Of a stretch of 39,878 nucleotides of DNA, positions 1 through 8,736 are shown one piece after another. Under the pieces are notes generated by a model. It did no database searches, was not told where the DNA came from, and saw only the letters and a program-made list of their open reading frames with translations. Within the stretch, counting starts at the first letter, position 1. Every line of letters starts with the position of its first letter. Origin of the DNA: Spartobacteria bacterium (lineage in GTDB: Bacteria > Verrucomicrobiota > Verrucomicrobiia > Chthoniobacterales > Chthoniobacteraceae); NCBI GenBank assembly GCA_025355595.1, contig JANXZI010000044.1, positions 1 through 39,878 of the forward strand. The letters run 5' to 3'. Position numbers and translations under genes: made by a program.

Positions 1-126
1 GAAGGCTACCTCGCCGAACGCAACCTCGCCCCGAAACCCTATCGCTGGCGGGCCAAGGGTGCCGACATCCTCGCCAAGCTCCAGCGCGCCAAAATCGCCC
101 TGGAAACCGTTACATCACGGACTTAA
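1..126 (+). pseudogene. IS630-type transposase, C-terminal fragment (cut by window edge)
   Basis: Frame 1 is open from the window edge to a TAA at 124-126 and encodes about 41 residues containing NLAPKPYRWRAKGADIL and a following basic KLQRAK stretch. This is the usual C-terminal tail of one IS630 transposase subgroup (N-x-NPKPF-x-W then ILxK). The DDE catalytic part, if present, lies outside the window, so I cannot tell whether the element is intact. It is too short for the ORF track. No clear terminal inverted repeat is recognisable downstream. Confidence 0.6.
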
Positions 127-812
127 GGGACATGACACTAGAGCCTGTACGGAACTTCATGGAGCAGCAGGGCTAAAGGCCTGAAACAAGCCAGCCTAGG
201 GCTGCGCTCGTGCCTCGCTTTCCCTAGGGCAACGTTGCGAATTTGTTCCTGGGTTGTTGAGCGGCGCATCAGTTTAAAGAATGAGTCTTGCCGGGCTGCC
301 ACTGCCACATGGCGCGTTCCCTGTGATGGCGCACAACACCCGCGCATTTCCGAACTTGAAGTGGAGTGCTCACGGTTACGGCGAGAGAATGACGATTTGC
401 GGTGGCGCTTGGAAACGGAGACAGAGCCAAGCGCGCCCGTTCACACGATTAAGCCAGTTCCGGGATCCAAGTCCCGTGCTTAGGCAGGAACAGAAAGTTC
501 GTCGGCAACCGCAAAGATCGCACTTTTCTGCATGCTATTGCGCGGACGTGAGGACGTGTTTGCCATCCGGTGGGTCGGGAAGGATGGCCGGGGGCACTGA
601 GGCTGATGAAGGCGATTTATGGGTGAAAAGTCCGCCCAACGCGAAAGATCACTGCCGCTGTTTCGACGGCATGAGGTCGCCGCTCATAAAGTCACATAAG
701 CTGGCCAGTAATACCCCGTCTTGAGCAGTTCCCCTCTGCAAGCCACCGGCTTGCCCGGCGGACTGACTAAAAAATATCAATTTGTGCGGGCTCGGGCGTC
801 CTGAAGTGCCGC
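127..812. other. Gene-poor stretch between transposase tail and secreted-protein gene
   Basis: Nearly 690 bases without a gene I can support. The two ORFs here (235-483 and 281-724, plus strand) overlap in different frames, have no ribosome binding site, and match no family I recognise. One of them contains a heptad-like Leu/Arg/Glu stretch (SELEVECSRLRRENDDL) that could be a relic of an insertion-sequence OrfA, but this is too weak to call. One dispersed palindromic repeat lies at about 170-236. Base composition is lower in GC than the flanking genes, consistent with decayed mobile DNA. Confidence 0.5.
170..236 (+). repeat. Diverged copy of a long dispersed palindromic repeat
   Basis: GGGCTAAAGGCCTG followed by AAACAAGCCAGCCTAGGGC at 170-202 aligns closely with GGGCCAAAGGCCCG followed by CAAACCTGCCAGCCCCGGGC at 30583-30616. 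In this copy the following AACG block is displaced by about 28 bases that end in a second CCTAGGGC, as if a short insertion created a direct repeat. The second arm of the element is not clearly recognisable here. Confidence 0.5.
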
Positions 813-3158
813 CTATGGCCATGCGCGAAGCCGGAAAAAACGGGCTGTGGCGGACGACGTATCTGTTACGGATTGCAAGGTGCCGTCCCCGAGGTGCGCC
901 GAACCCGGGACGAGAGTCCAGATTCCGCCCTCCAAAGAGTCCGTAAAATCTACGACATAGTTGCGGTCTGCCAAGGTGGGAAAAAAGAGCGAAAATGTCG
1001 TAGTGGAATCAGCAGCGCGAGTCGCGACGACTTGGCTGATTTGCGGGGGTGGATTGCCGGCGGGCGGGTTAGTATTCGGGAGGATAGGCGTCGTTGGGGC
1101 GGGCGTATTCGAGAAGGCCGACTGGCCGGCAGCATTGGTTGAGCGCAGACGGTAGTAATAGGTCGTCACGGGATTCAGACCGGAATCGGTATAACTGCTC
1201 ACATTGGGAGCGAACGAGAGCGTTTGCAGGGCCGTGGTAAAATCCGCGCTGGTGCTGCGCTGGAGCGTGAAGGCCGTTTCGTTTGAGCTATTGTCCGCCC
1301 AGCGCAGCGTGATGGTATCGGCGGACGAGGCGGAGGCCCATAAGCCGCTTGGTGCCGCGGGGGGCGCGCTGGCAGCGGCGATGAGCACATAGTCAAGGCG
1401 TGTCGCCTCATCGGCGGCATTGCCTGGGTCGATGGTGAGCTGTCCGTCGGTCACGATGACTGCGTGGGTCTGGTTCACAAATTGTCCTGCGTTGAGGCTT
1501 TGCCCGGTCCAGTAGTTCACGCCCTCGACATTAGCCGTGTAAGTGGACGGATAACTGCCGTCTCCGATTCCAACCGTCACTTCATAAGTTCCGTTCGGCA
1601 CGGCTATCTGCCAGATCCCGCCGGAGCGCATCTGACAGAGTGTGGCGAGGCGCCTGTCGTTACTGTCCCGCCGATTCCGCATGTCGCCGGTGTGGCTGAA
1701 ATTCCACCCATAAGTCAGCCCATTTCCCCGGGCGCCATAAGTCTCGCCGGTGTCGGAGAAATAGCCCACCGCAGGGCTTCCTTCCGCCGGCTGAAAGTTG
1801 ATATTCGCCGCGAAGGCTGCACCGATGATGACGGTCACCGCACTCGATGTCGTCGTGGCCCCGCTGTTATCGGTTGCTTTGGCAGTAAGTGCGTAGGTGC
1901 CAGCCGCCGGATTACTCCACGCGAAGCTAAACGGCGGGCTCATGGTTTCGCCCAACTTCGTCGCGCCGCTGAAGAACTCCACTTTGCTCACACTCCCGTC
2001 GGCATCCGAGGCGGTGGCCGTGATGGTAATGCTGCCAGGTGTGGTGAACCTCAAATCCGTCGCCGGGCTGATGATGCTTACGGAGGGGGCCGCGTTGGCG
2101 GGCGGGTTTTGCACCGCCGCTCTGGCACCGACCACGGCATCCATCAACGGCTGTGGAATCTCCCCCGGCGCGTTCCAATTCACTTCCTCGCAATAGAGCC
2201 ACACGTAGTCGTCGCAGCGGCGCAAGGCACGTTCGAGCGTGGTGCGCATGATCGAGGGATCCATCGGCTGGCCGGCGAACATGAAATTATAGAGGCCGAA
2301 GGAAATGCTGATCTTCAGCGGCCAGACAGGACGCAGATAGTTTGAAATGAAGGGGCAATTCTCGGTGGCCGATGCGATGCTGGTCTTGCGATAATCGTAG
2401 GAAAGCTGGAAGTCGGCCACCGTCCGATAGGCATAGACTTCGCCGCCATCGATGAACTTCGCGCGGCTGTCCAAGCCTTCGATCAGGCCAGCGGAAAACG
2501 GTCCCCGCAGTTCTTCAAGCGTCCAGTTTGTCTGTCCGCCGCGCACCTGATCCGGCGTGCCGGAGAAACTGGAATACGGCCCGTGCAAAGCCATGACGAC
2601 GATTTCGGGATATTCGCCGGCGATGGCTTTCGCGATCTGTTTGCCGCGCAGTCGCGCCTGTTCGCGATACTGATCGAGCGATTTGGAAGGATCGCTGCAA
2701 TCCTCTGGATAATTGAAAAGCGAATCCTGATACGGCTCGTTGTCGAAAAATATTCCCGCGACTCCTTTCTCCTTCAGCACCTTCGCCAGCAGGCGAAAGT
2801 TTTCGACGGTGACCGACCAGTCGCCGAAAAAATCCGCGGGCCGATCCACGTTCACGACGGCGAAGTTATGCCGCATCCGCGTAAAAACGAGGCCATTGAG
2901 CGGCGCGAAATCGCCGGACATCTCCACATAGCTGCGAGCGGCGCCGTTCATGAGAGCGGAACCGGTCGCAGTGGTGATCGCCAGCCCATCGAAAGGGAGC
3001 GTTTCGATGTGGGCGAAATGGTCGCGGACGTATTCCGGGCGGGTGCGATAATCGGCCTGCTGCGCATTGATGAGCAAGGGTGCGGCGCCGCATGATGCGA
3101 CCGCGGCCTGCAGCGCGAGCGGCATAATCATCAGCCACATTCTCACGGAGCGGGACAT
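813..3158 (-). CDS. Secreted multi-domain protein: TIM-barrel-like glycosidase-type domain, Ig-like, carbohydrate-binding-like and FN3 modules
   Basis: About 781 residues. I place the start at 3158 (MSRSVRMW), where AGGGG lies just upstream, because it puts a hydrophobic signal peptide (MWLMIMPLALQAAVASCGA) near the N terminus; the longer ORF adds a 16-residue unlikely leader. Residues about 30-350 resemble a glycosidase-like barrel with acidic motifs (IFFDNEPY, CEEVNW) but I cannot name the family. Then come an Ig-like module (about 355-445, PSVSIISPA...VEFFSG), a lectin-like beta domain (about 448-600, with YGWNF and PNGTYEVTVGIGDG), an FN3 module (about 605-695), and a C-terminal beta domain ending in FFRLRAWP. 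There is no PEP-CTERM tail. It is divergent from the EPS operon, so a role in processing the exported polysaccharide is possible but inferred only from position. Confidence 0.75.
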   Translation of the reverse strand: MSRSVRMWLMIMPLALQAAVASCGAAPLLINAQQADYRTRPEYVRDHFAHIETLPFDGLAITTATGSALMNGAARSYVEMSGDFAPLNGLVFTRMRHNFAVVNVDRPADFFGDWSVTVENFRLLAKVLKEKGVAGIFFDNEPYQDSLFNYPEDCSDPSKSLDQYREQARLRGKQIAKAIAGEYPEIVVMALHGPYSSFSGTPDQVRGGQTNWTLEELRGPFSAGLIEGLDSRAKFIDGGEVYAYRTVADFQLSYDYRKTSIASATENCPFISNYLRPVWPLKISISFGLYNFMFAGQPMDPSIMRTTLERALRRCDDYVWLYCEEVNWNAPGEIPQPLMDAVVGARAAVQNPPANAAPSVSIISPATDLRFTTPGSITITATASDADGSVSKVEFFSGATKLGETMSPPFSFAWSNPAAGTYALTAKATDNSGATTTSSAVTVIIGAAFAANINFQPAEGSPAVGYFSDTGETYGARGNGLTYGWNFSHTGDMRNRRDSNDRRLATLCQMRSGGIWQIAVPNGTYEVTVGIGDGSYPSTYTANVEGVNYWTGQSLNAGQFVNQTHAVIVTDGQLTIDPGNAADEATRLDYVLIAAASAPPAAPSGLWASASSADTITLRWADNSSNETAFTLQRSTSADFTTALQTLSFAPNVSSYTDSGLNPVTTYYYRLRSTNAAGQSAFSNTPAPTTPILPNTNPPAGNPPPQISQVVATRAADSTTTFSLFFPTLADRNYVVDFTDSLEGGIWTLVPGSAHLGDGTLQSVTDTSSATARFFRLRAWP

Positions 3159-3278
3159 TGCCCCTATATGAACCCGATCGCCCACGCCTGCAACAGCGAT
3201 GGGCATAGAGTATCCGAGGCTGGAACGTGCCTCACTCCTTCCTTCCCATCGGAATGCATCCTGCTAAAAGGCGGACCG
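3159..3278. promoter_or_regulatory. Divergent intergenic region at the head of the EPS operon
   Basis: The 120 bases separate the secreted-protein gene (minus) from the first EPS gene (plus) if the beta-barrel start is the GTG at 3279. Both transcripts must start here or within the coding edges. I do not see a convincing -35/-10 pair on either strand, so this is a placement by gene layout only. Confidence 0.35.
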
Positions 3279-4610
3279 GTGAAAATCATTCTTCCGCTGC
3301 TGCTTGGGATTGCGACGCTTCCTGCAACAACTTTCGCGCAGGAACTGCCCTCCAGCGGACCCGGCGCAACTCCGGTGGAACCGGAGGGCTTGGACCTCGG
3401 CAGATCCCTTCTGGTTTCCGAAGCGGTGCAGGGCGGCGCGACCGATGTGGCTCAACCCGCGGGCGAGCCAGTTGCGCTCACCGAAGCGGGTGACGCGAGC
3501 CGCCGGGGACGCTGGCGGGTGGCACCGCACTTCCGTGCGAAGGGCACCTATGACGACAATATTTTCATCCAGTCGAAGATCAAAGTCGCGGACTACATCG
3601 GCACGCTGGAGCCGGGAATCGCGCTCGGGTTTTGGGATTCCAATGAGGCTCGCGAGCGGTTTCTCGAGCGGCGGCGCAGCGCGGCGCTGATCGAGCACGA
3701 CGACGGGAGTTTCGTGGTGGCGGACTACACGGCGATGCTGCTCGGTTTTGCGAAAACGACGTCGCAGAATTCGCTCGATCACGACGGGACGCTTGATGCG
3801 CAGTGGCAGTTCCAAAAGCTGACGCTGGGTGCCAGCCTTCACGCTGAGGCGAAGTCCGAGACGAACACTGACGTGGGAGCCCGCGTGCGGCGCAAGACGG
3901 TGACTGCGGCATTCACTGCGAGCTACCAGATCAGCGACAAGACGCGGTTTGGGTTTGCCATCCATCACCGGACGAATGAGCCGGAAAATTACCTGCGGAC
4001 GGTGGAATGGAGCGGCGAGGGTTCGCTGGATTACGCCATTTCACCGAACACGCGGTTTGGCTTCGGCTTCACCGCGGGGCGGGTGCAGGTGGAAAGGAGC
4101 GCCGATCAGACTTTTCAGCGGGCGCTCGCGCGGATGGATTATTCGCTGAGCGAGAAGGTCGCAGTCGAATTCCGCGGCGGTGTCGAATTCCGGCAGTCGG
4201 GCGGACGGGTGGGTGACCAGACGAACCCCGTCTTCGACCTCCGTGCTGACTGGACGCCTGCACCGGGGACGCGGATCGGGCTGGAGGCGACCCGGCATGT
4301 GGAGCCCTCGTGGGAGCGCCCGGATCAGGATTACACGCTCACGGGAGTGGCGCTGAGCTTTCGGCAGACGATCCGTGGGGGCCTGCATTTTTCGGTCGAA
4401 GGCGGCTATCACGTCGCCGAATACTCGAGGACACTTCCCGGCGAAGCTCGCACGGACCGGTATTTTTTCGTCCGTCCGGCGTTGCTTTACAATTTTGCCA
4501 CATGGGGAAATGCCGGAGTGACCTTTGAGCACCGGCGCAACGAATCGGACCGTTCCTCGTCGAGCTTTCGGAACAATCAAATCAGCGTGGAAATCGGCGT
4601 GACCTACTGA
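3279..4610 (+). CDS. Outer-membrane beta-barrel protein of the EPS locus
   Basis: 443 residues. I chose the GTG at 3279, preceded by AAAGGCGGA, because it begins a clean signal peptide (VKIILPLLLGIATLPATTFAQ, cleavage near TFA-QE); the ORF-track start at 3168 adds 37 residues that would bury it. From about residue 80 the protein is made of alternating amphipathic strands (for example TRFGFGFTAGRVQVER and KVAVEFRGGVEFR) and ends in the aromatic residue Y of VEIGVTY, the usual C-terminal signature for barrel insertion. Barrels of this size stand next to wza/wzc genes in many EPS loci (EpsL-type) and are thought to help the chain cross the outer membrane. The exact family is not certain. It is the first gene of the operon. 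Confidence 0.7.
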   Translation: MKIILPLLLGIATLPATTFAQELPSSGPGATPVEPEGLDLGRSLLVSEAVQGGATDVAQPAGEPVALTEAGDASRRGRWRVAPHFRAKGTYDDNIFIQSKIKVADYIGTLEPGIALGFWDSNEARERFLERRRSAALIEHDDGSFVVADYTAMLLGFAKTTSQNSLDHDGTLDAQWQFQKLTLGASLHAEAKSETNTDVGARVRRKTVTAAFTASYQISDKTRFGFAIHHRTNEPENYLRTVEWSGEGSLDYAISPNTRFGFGFTAGRVQVERSADQTFQRALARMDYSLSEKVAVEFRGGVEFRQSGGRVGDQTNPVFDLRADWTPAPGTRIGLEATRHVEPSWERPDQDYTLTGVALSFRQTIRGGLHFSVEGGYHVAEYSRTLPGEARTDRYFFVRPALLYNFATWGNAGVTFEHRRNESDRSSSSFRNNQISVEIGVTY

Positions 4611-4757
4611 TGGCACTAAAAAGGCTTTGGCAGCGGTCATCATCTCTCGAATTTTCACCAACAAGAACTCCCAACCAAGTTCCGGGCGTCGCCGAATGCA
4701 TCTCCAACACGACACAGAAATGTCGAAACCAGGTTCCATGGATCAGACGCGAAGCGA

Positions 4758-5375
4758 ATGAAAAAGTCCCTCACAGTGCTGGGTCTTGTGCTTCACCTTT
4801 TCGGCGCGCACGTCCGCGGCGAGTCTCCGCCGGGAGACCGGAGCGTGCCCGTCGCACCGCCGGTGAAGACTGCGGCGAGCCACCTCCTGGCGCCCGATGA
4901 ACTGATCGAGATCAAGGTTTTCCAAGAACCCGAGCTGACGACCTCGACGAGGATTCCGAGTGATGGCCGGATTAATTTTCCGCTCATCGGTGACGTGGCC
5001 ATCGCAGGGAAAAGCGTGCAGCAGGCCACCCAGATGATCCAAGACCGCCTCGGCGCGCGATTCCTCGTGAACCCGCAGGTGAGCATCGCGATCATCGAGC
5101 CGGCGAAGCGGCTTTTCACCGTGCTCGGACAGGTGCAGCGGCCGGGCACGTATCGGTTCCCGGACCGGCAGTCGCTGGATCTCATGCAGGTCATCGGCAT
5201 CGCCGGCGGCTACACCCGGTTGGCGGACGCGGGGAAGATCACGGTCAAGCGCCATGTCGGCGGGAAAGAGACGGTCTTTCGCATCAATGGAAAGCAACTC
5301 GCGACGGATCAAAAATCGAGCCCGTTCATGGTCGCGGACGGCGACCTCATCAGCATCGGGGAACGTCTTTTCTGA
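4758..5375 (+). CDS. wza: Wza-type polysaccharide export protein (Poly_export + SLBB)
   Basis: 205 residues with an N-terminal signal peptide (MKKSLTVLGLVLHLFGAHVRG; no lipobox cysteine visible, so probably not a lipoprotein, unlike E. coli Wza). Residues about 42-115 form the Poly_export domain (LLAPDELIEIKVF, DGRINFPLIGDV) and about 118-200 an SLBB domain (FTVLGQVQRPGTYRFP). At this length it is shorter than E. coli Wza and lacks the second SLBB and C-terminal amphipathic helix that makes the outer-membrane pore. The upstream beta-barrel may supply the outer-membrane passage instead (inference). It is two bases from the wzc-like gene. Confidence 0.85.
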   Translation: MKKSLTVLGLVLHLFGAHVRGESPPGDRSVPVAPPVKTAASHLLAPDELIEIKVFQEPELTTSTRIPSDGRINFPLIGDVAIAGKSVQQATQMIQDRLGARFLVNPQVSIAIIEPAKRLFTVLGQVQRPGTYRFPDRQSLDLMQVIGIAGGYTRLADAGKITVKRHVGGKETVFRINGKQLATDQKSSPFMVADGDLISIGERLF

Positions 5376-5377
5376 AC

Positions 5378-7510
5378 ATGGACGCAGACAAACCCAAGCA
5401 GACGATCGTTTTGCCGACGGACCTCCGGGCCCTGTGGCATGTGCTGATGGAAAAGGTGTGGGTCATCGCAGGCATCGTCGCGGTTTGCACGGTGGCGGGA
5501 TTTTTCTACGCGATCCGTCTGCCGAAGCAGTATGAGGCGACCTCGACGGTCCAAGTGGAGGCTGACCGTCAGACGCTGATGAAGGCGGAAAATCGCAAAA
5601 CGGACGAGCCGGCGAACGAAATAATCCTCAAGACGATCGAGCAAAATCTGCGCAGTCCCGCGCTCGCGCTGCGGCTGATCCTCCACCCGGAAGTGAAGTC
5701 CGATCCGGCCTTTCTCCGCGGCATCGCGCGCCCTGCATCGGAGGAACGGCTACGTGCGGCGCTGTCCAGCGAAATCACCGTCCGCGTCCGGCCCGGAACG
5801 CGGCTCGTGGATGTCACCATCGAGGACGAAAACCCGGCGTTGGCGCAGAAGCTCGCGCGCCTTCTCGTCGAGGAATTCCTCACGGCCAGTGCCGACGGAA
5901 GGGTGGCAGTGGCGCAGGGTGCGAATTCTTACCTGCGGGAAGAAGCGGATCGTCTGAAGGCCCGCCTCGCGAAATCCGAACATGCAATGCAGCAATACAA
6001 GGAGCAGCACCAGGCCGTGTCGCTGGAGGACAAGCAGAACATCGTCGTGGAGCGGCTGAAGGAATTGAACGCAAAAGTCACCACGGCAAAATCGGAACGC
6101 CTGAGACTTGAAACCGACTTCGCGCAAATCCAGACGATGGCCGGGAAGCCGTCGGACCGCCTGCTGGCGCTGTCGAGCATCGCGAATTCTCCTGCGGTCA
6201 GCGAACTGCGCCGCAAGCTGGGAGAAAAGGAAAACGAGTTCGCCGCGCTGACCCAACGCTACAAGGCCGAGCACCCGAAATACATCCAGACGACCAGCGA
6301 ATTGCAGGGATTGCGGACGGCCCTCGGCGAAGCGATCCAGAACGCCGGACAGACCATGAGCGTCTCGCTCGACGCGGCCAAACTCACCGAGAGCAAACTC
6401 GAGGAGGCGCTCCGCGCGCAGGAAAATCTCGCGCTTGCGCTGGGCAAAATGGCGATCCCGTACGAAGCGCTCGAACGCGAAGTCGTCTCCGATCGCGCGC
6501 TTTACGATTCGCTGCTCGGTCGCCTCAAGGAATCCGAAATCGGGCAGGACGCGTCGCAATACTCGGTGCGGATGGTGTCACCGCCCATGCTGCCCGAGAT
6601 TCCGTCCAAGCCGAAAAAATCCCTCATCCTCCTGATGAGCATCGCCGCCGGTCTCGGCATCGCGCTCAGTTTCGTGCTCGGTGCGAGCCTGCTGGATACC
6701 TCGCTGAAGACCGTGGATCAGTCGGAGAAATTCCTCGGGCTGACCTTGCTCGGCGCGATCCCCACCGCCAAGAACGCCAAGCTCGAACAGACGCGCTTGA
6801 TGCTCACCGAGAATTCGCAATCCGCGATCGCGGAGACCTTCCGCGCTCTGCGGACCTCCGTGCAACTCGCCGCTCCGGACGGCGCGTTTCGCTGCGTGCT
6901 TTTCACCAGCGGCATTCCGGGAGAAGGCAAAAGTTTCTGCGCGATCAATTACGCCGTCGCGCTCGCACAGCAGGGCCTCCGCACATTGCTGATTGATGCC
7001 GATGTGCGCCTGCCGAGCATCGCCCGGGTGTTCCTCGGAAATGATGGCGCGCCGGGCTTGACTGACCTCCTGCTCCGACGCCGCGAACTCGGCGAAGTCG
7101 TCCGCCGCACCGACGTCGAAAACCTTTCGATTCTCCCCGCGGGAAGCCGCGTGCCGAATCCCGCCGAACTCTGTGGCCAGACATCGTTCTCCGAGATGCT
7201 CCACGCCGCGAAGGCCACGTTTGATCGAATCGTGATCGACACCGCGCCCGTCCATGCGGTCAGCGAAACACTCATCCTCGCGCCGCAAGCCGACGCCGTC
7301 TGCCTCGTCGTCCGCGCAGGAAAAACGCCGGGGCCGGTGGTGGCGCGCGCGCTGAAAAAAATCATCGAGAGCGGCGCGTGCGTGCCCGGCTTTGTGCTGA
7401 ACGGCGTTTCGACGAGGAACAACGGTTACTACTATCACTACCACGCTCCGGGCTACGGCAAGGACGAGGTTTACGGCGCGAGTGGGCAGCGGGCGGGAGG
7501 GAAAGCATGA
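5378..7510 (+). CDS. wzc: Wzc-type chain-length determinant / tyrosine autokinase
   Basis: 710 residues, the full length of a one-piece BY-kinase. A transmembrane helix at about 26-45 (VWVIAGIVAVCTVAGFFYAI), a periplasmic Wzz domain with long coiled coil (about 170-380), a proline-rich segment (PPMLPEIPSKPKKS) before a second transmembrane helix, then the cytoplasmic kinase. Walker A is GIPGEGKS at 512-519, Walker A' LLIDAD ends near 542, Walker B IVIDTAP is near 618. The C terminus carries a tyrosine cluster (GYYYHYHAPGYGKDEVY), the autophosphorylation tail. It would set EPS chain length and couple polymerisation to Wza export. No cognate Wzb-type phosphatase gene is present in this window. 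Its stop overlaps the next start (ATGA). Confidence 0.9.
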   Translation: MDADKPKQTIVLPTDLRALWHVLMEKVWVIAGIVAVCTVAGFFYAIRLPKQYEATSTVQVEADRQTLMKAENRKTDEPANEIILKTIEQNLRSPALALRLILHPEVKSDPAFLRGIARPASEERLRAALSSEITVRVRPGTRLVDVTIEDENPALAQKLARLLVEEFLTASADGRVAVAQGANSYLREEADRLKARLAKSEHAMQQYKEQHQAVSLEDKQNIVVERLKELNAKVTTAKSERLRLETDFAQIQTMAGKPSDRLLALSSIANSPAVSELRRKLGEKENEFAALTQRYKAEHPKYIQTTSELQGLRTALGEAIQNAGQTMSVSLDAAKLTESKLEEALRAQENLALALGKMAIPYEALEREVVSDRALYDSLLGRLKESEIGQDASQYSVRMVSPPMLPEIPSKPKKSLILLMSIAAGLGIALSFVLGASLLDTSLKTVDQSEKFLGLTLLGAIPTAKNAKLEQTRLMLTENSQSAIAETFRALRTSVQLAAPDGAFRCVLFTSGIPGEGKSFCAINYAVALAQQGLRTLLIDADVRLPSIARVFLGNDGAPGLTDLLLRRRELGEVVRRTDVENLSILPAGSRVPNPAELCGQTSFSEMLHAAKATFDRIVIDTAPVHAVSETLILAPQADAVCLVVRAGKTPGPVVARALKKIIESGACVPGFVLNGVSTRNNGYYYHYHAPGYGKDEVYGASGQRAGGKA

Positions 7511-8736
7511 GCCCGCCGGCAAAATTTTCGTCGCCATCCCCCGACCGCGAGCCCGGCGGGATGCGCGTGCTCATGGTCACCGGAATTTTCCCGCCCGACC
7601 GCGGTGGCCCGGCGAGCTACGTCCCGGAGATGGCCCGCGCGCTCGTGAGACTCGGCCACAAAGTCGAGGTCATCTGCCTCAGCGACACGCTCGCCAATGA
7701 CGACTCGATCCATCCGTTTCCCGTCCGGCGGATTCGCCGTGGAATATTCTGGCCGGTGCGCATCGTCCGCACGGTCTTTGAAATTTGGCGTGCGGCGCGG
7801 CGCAACGATCTCGTGTTCGTCAGCGGCCTCGGGTCCGAGTCCGCCCTCGCCGCGCTCCTCGCCGGCCGGCCCGCCATTCACAAGATCGTCGGCGATTACG
7901 CGTGGGAGCGGGCGGTCAGCCGCGGATGGTTTTCCGGCACCATCGACGCGTATCAGGTGCATCGGAAATCGCTGAAACTCGCCACGACCGATCTCGTGCG
8001 GACGCTTCCGCTGAAGCTCGCCCGCCGGATTTTCGTGCCGAGCAATTACCTCGGCCGCATCGTCGGTGGCTGGCGGATCGCACCGGAAAAAATCTCCGTG
8101 ATCCACAATGCCGTCGCCATTCCCGCAGCGAAAACGCCGCTCATCGTGCTGCCGCCGTGGCAGGGCAAGACGCTCATCACCGTCTGCCGGCTCGTGCCGT
8201 GGAAAGGTGTGGACGCCCTCATCCGCGCGCTGCCAACGCTGCCCGACACGCGCCTCGTCATCGCCGGCGACGGACATCTGCGCGCCGAACTCGCGGCGCT
8301 CGCCGAATCGTCCGGCGTCGCGCAACGCACCATTTTCCTCGGCGACGTTCCGCATTCGGAAATCGCCGGCTGCCTCGCGCAGTCAGCTGCGTTCATCCTG
8401 AATTCCACCTACGAGGGACTTCCCCACGTCGTGCTCGAAGCAATGGCCGCGGGCCTCCCCGTCATCGCCACGGACGCGGGCGGGACGAGCGAAGTCGTCG
8501 AGCATGAAGTCACCGGCCTGCTCATTCCCGTCGGCGATTCCGGCGCACTGCGATCCGCCGTCGAGCGGCTCTGGCGCGATCCTGCGCTGTGCCGGCAACT
8601 GACCGCGAACGCGACCGAGTTGCTGAGCAAGTACTTCGATTTCAATGTCATGGTGCGCTCGACCGAGGCGCTGCTTTTGTCCATGATCGGATCGTCGCGC
8701 GGCGCAGAACCGCTCCCCGTGGAGGAGACGCCATGA
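7507..8736 (+). CDS. GT4-family glycosyltransferase (EPS glycosyltransferase 1)
   Basis: 409 residues. The start at 7507 overlaps the wzc stop as ATGA and has GGGAGGG upstream; the longer ORF (7378) lies inside wzc. A further possible start is MRVLMVTG at 7561. The N-terminal half has the glycine-rich FPPDRGGPASY of GT-B enzymes; the C-terminal donor half has CRLVPWKGVD, and the EX7E motif is intact in YEGLPHVVLEAMAAG. Expected to be a cytoplasmic, retaining, nucleotide-sugar-dependent enzyme adding one sugar to the undecaprenyl-linked repeat unit. The donor and linkage cannot be told from sequence. Confidence 0.88.
   Translation: MSPPAKFSSPSPDREPGGMRVLMVTGIFPPDRGGPASYVPEMARALVRLGHKVEVICLSDTLANDDSIHPFPVRRIRRGIFWPVRIVRTVFEIWRAARRNDLVFVSGLGSESALAALLAGRPAIHKIVGDYAWERAVSRGWFSGTIDAYQVHRKSLKLATTDLVRTLPLKLARRIFVPSNYLGRIVGGWRIAPEKISVIHNAVAIPAAKTPLIVLPPWQGKTLITVCRLVPWKGVDALIRALPTLPDTRLVIAGDGHLRAELAALAESSGVAQRTIFLGDVPHSEIAGCLAQSAAFILNSTYEGLPHVVLEAMAAGLPVIATDAGGTSEVVEHEVTGLLIPVGDSGALRSAVERLWRDPALCRQLTANATELLSKYFDFNVMVRSTEALLLSMIGSSRGAEPLPVEETP

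Noticed and set aside
235-724. Two overlapping ORFs (235-483 and 281-724) with a coiled-coil-like segment in the first
   Set aside because: No ribosome binding site, no recognised family, mutually overlapping frames, and low-complexity composition; more likely decayed DNA.
750-775. GC-rich hairpin CCGCCGG/CCGGTGG after the minus-strand secreted-protein gene as terminator
   Set aside because: On the minus strand the T run comes before the stem, not after it, so it does not have terminator order.
4627-4655. Possible promoter before wza: TTGGCA, 17 bases, AATTTT
   Set aside because: The -10 matches only 3 of 6 consensus bases, and the gap is inside a likely operon; not enough to call.
4041-4739. 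Minus-strand 232-residue ORF
   Set aside because: It is the antisense shadow of the beta-barrel gene; codon pattern follows the plus-strand frame.
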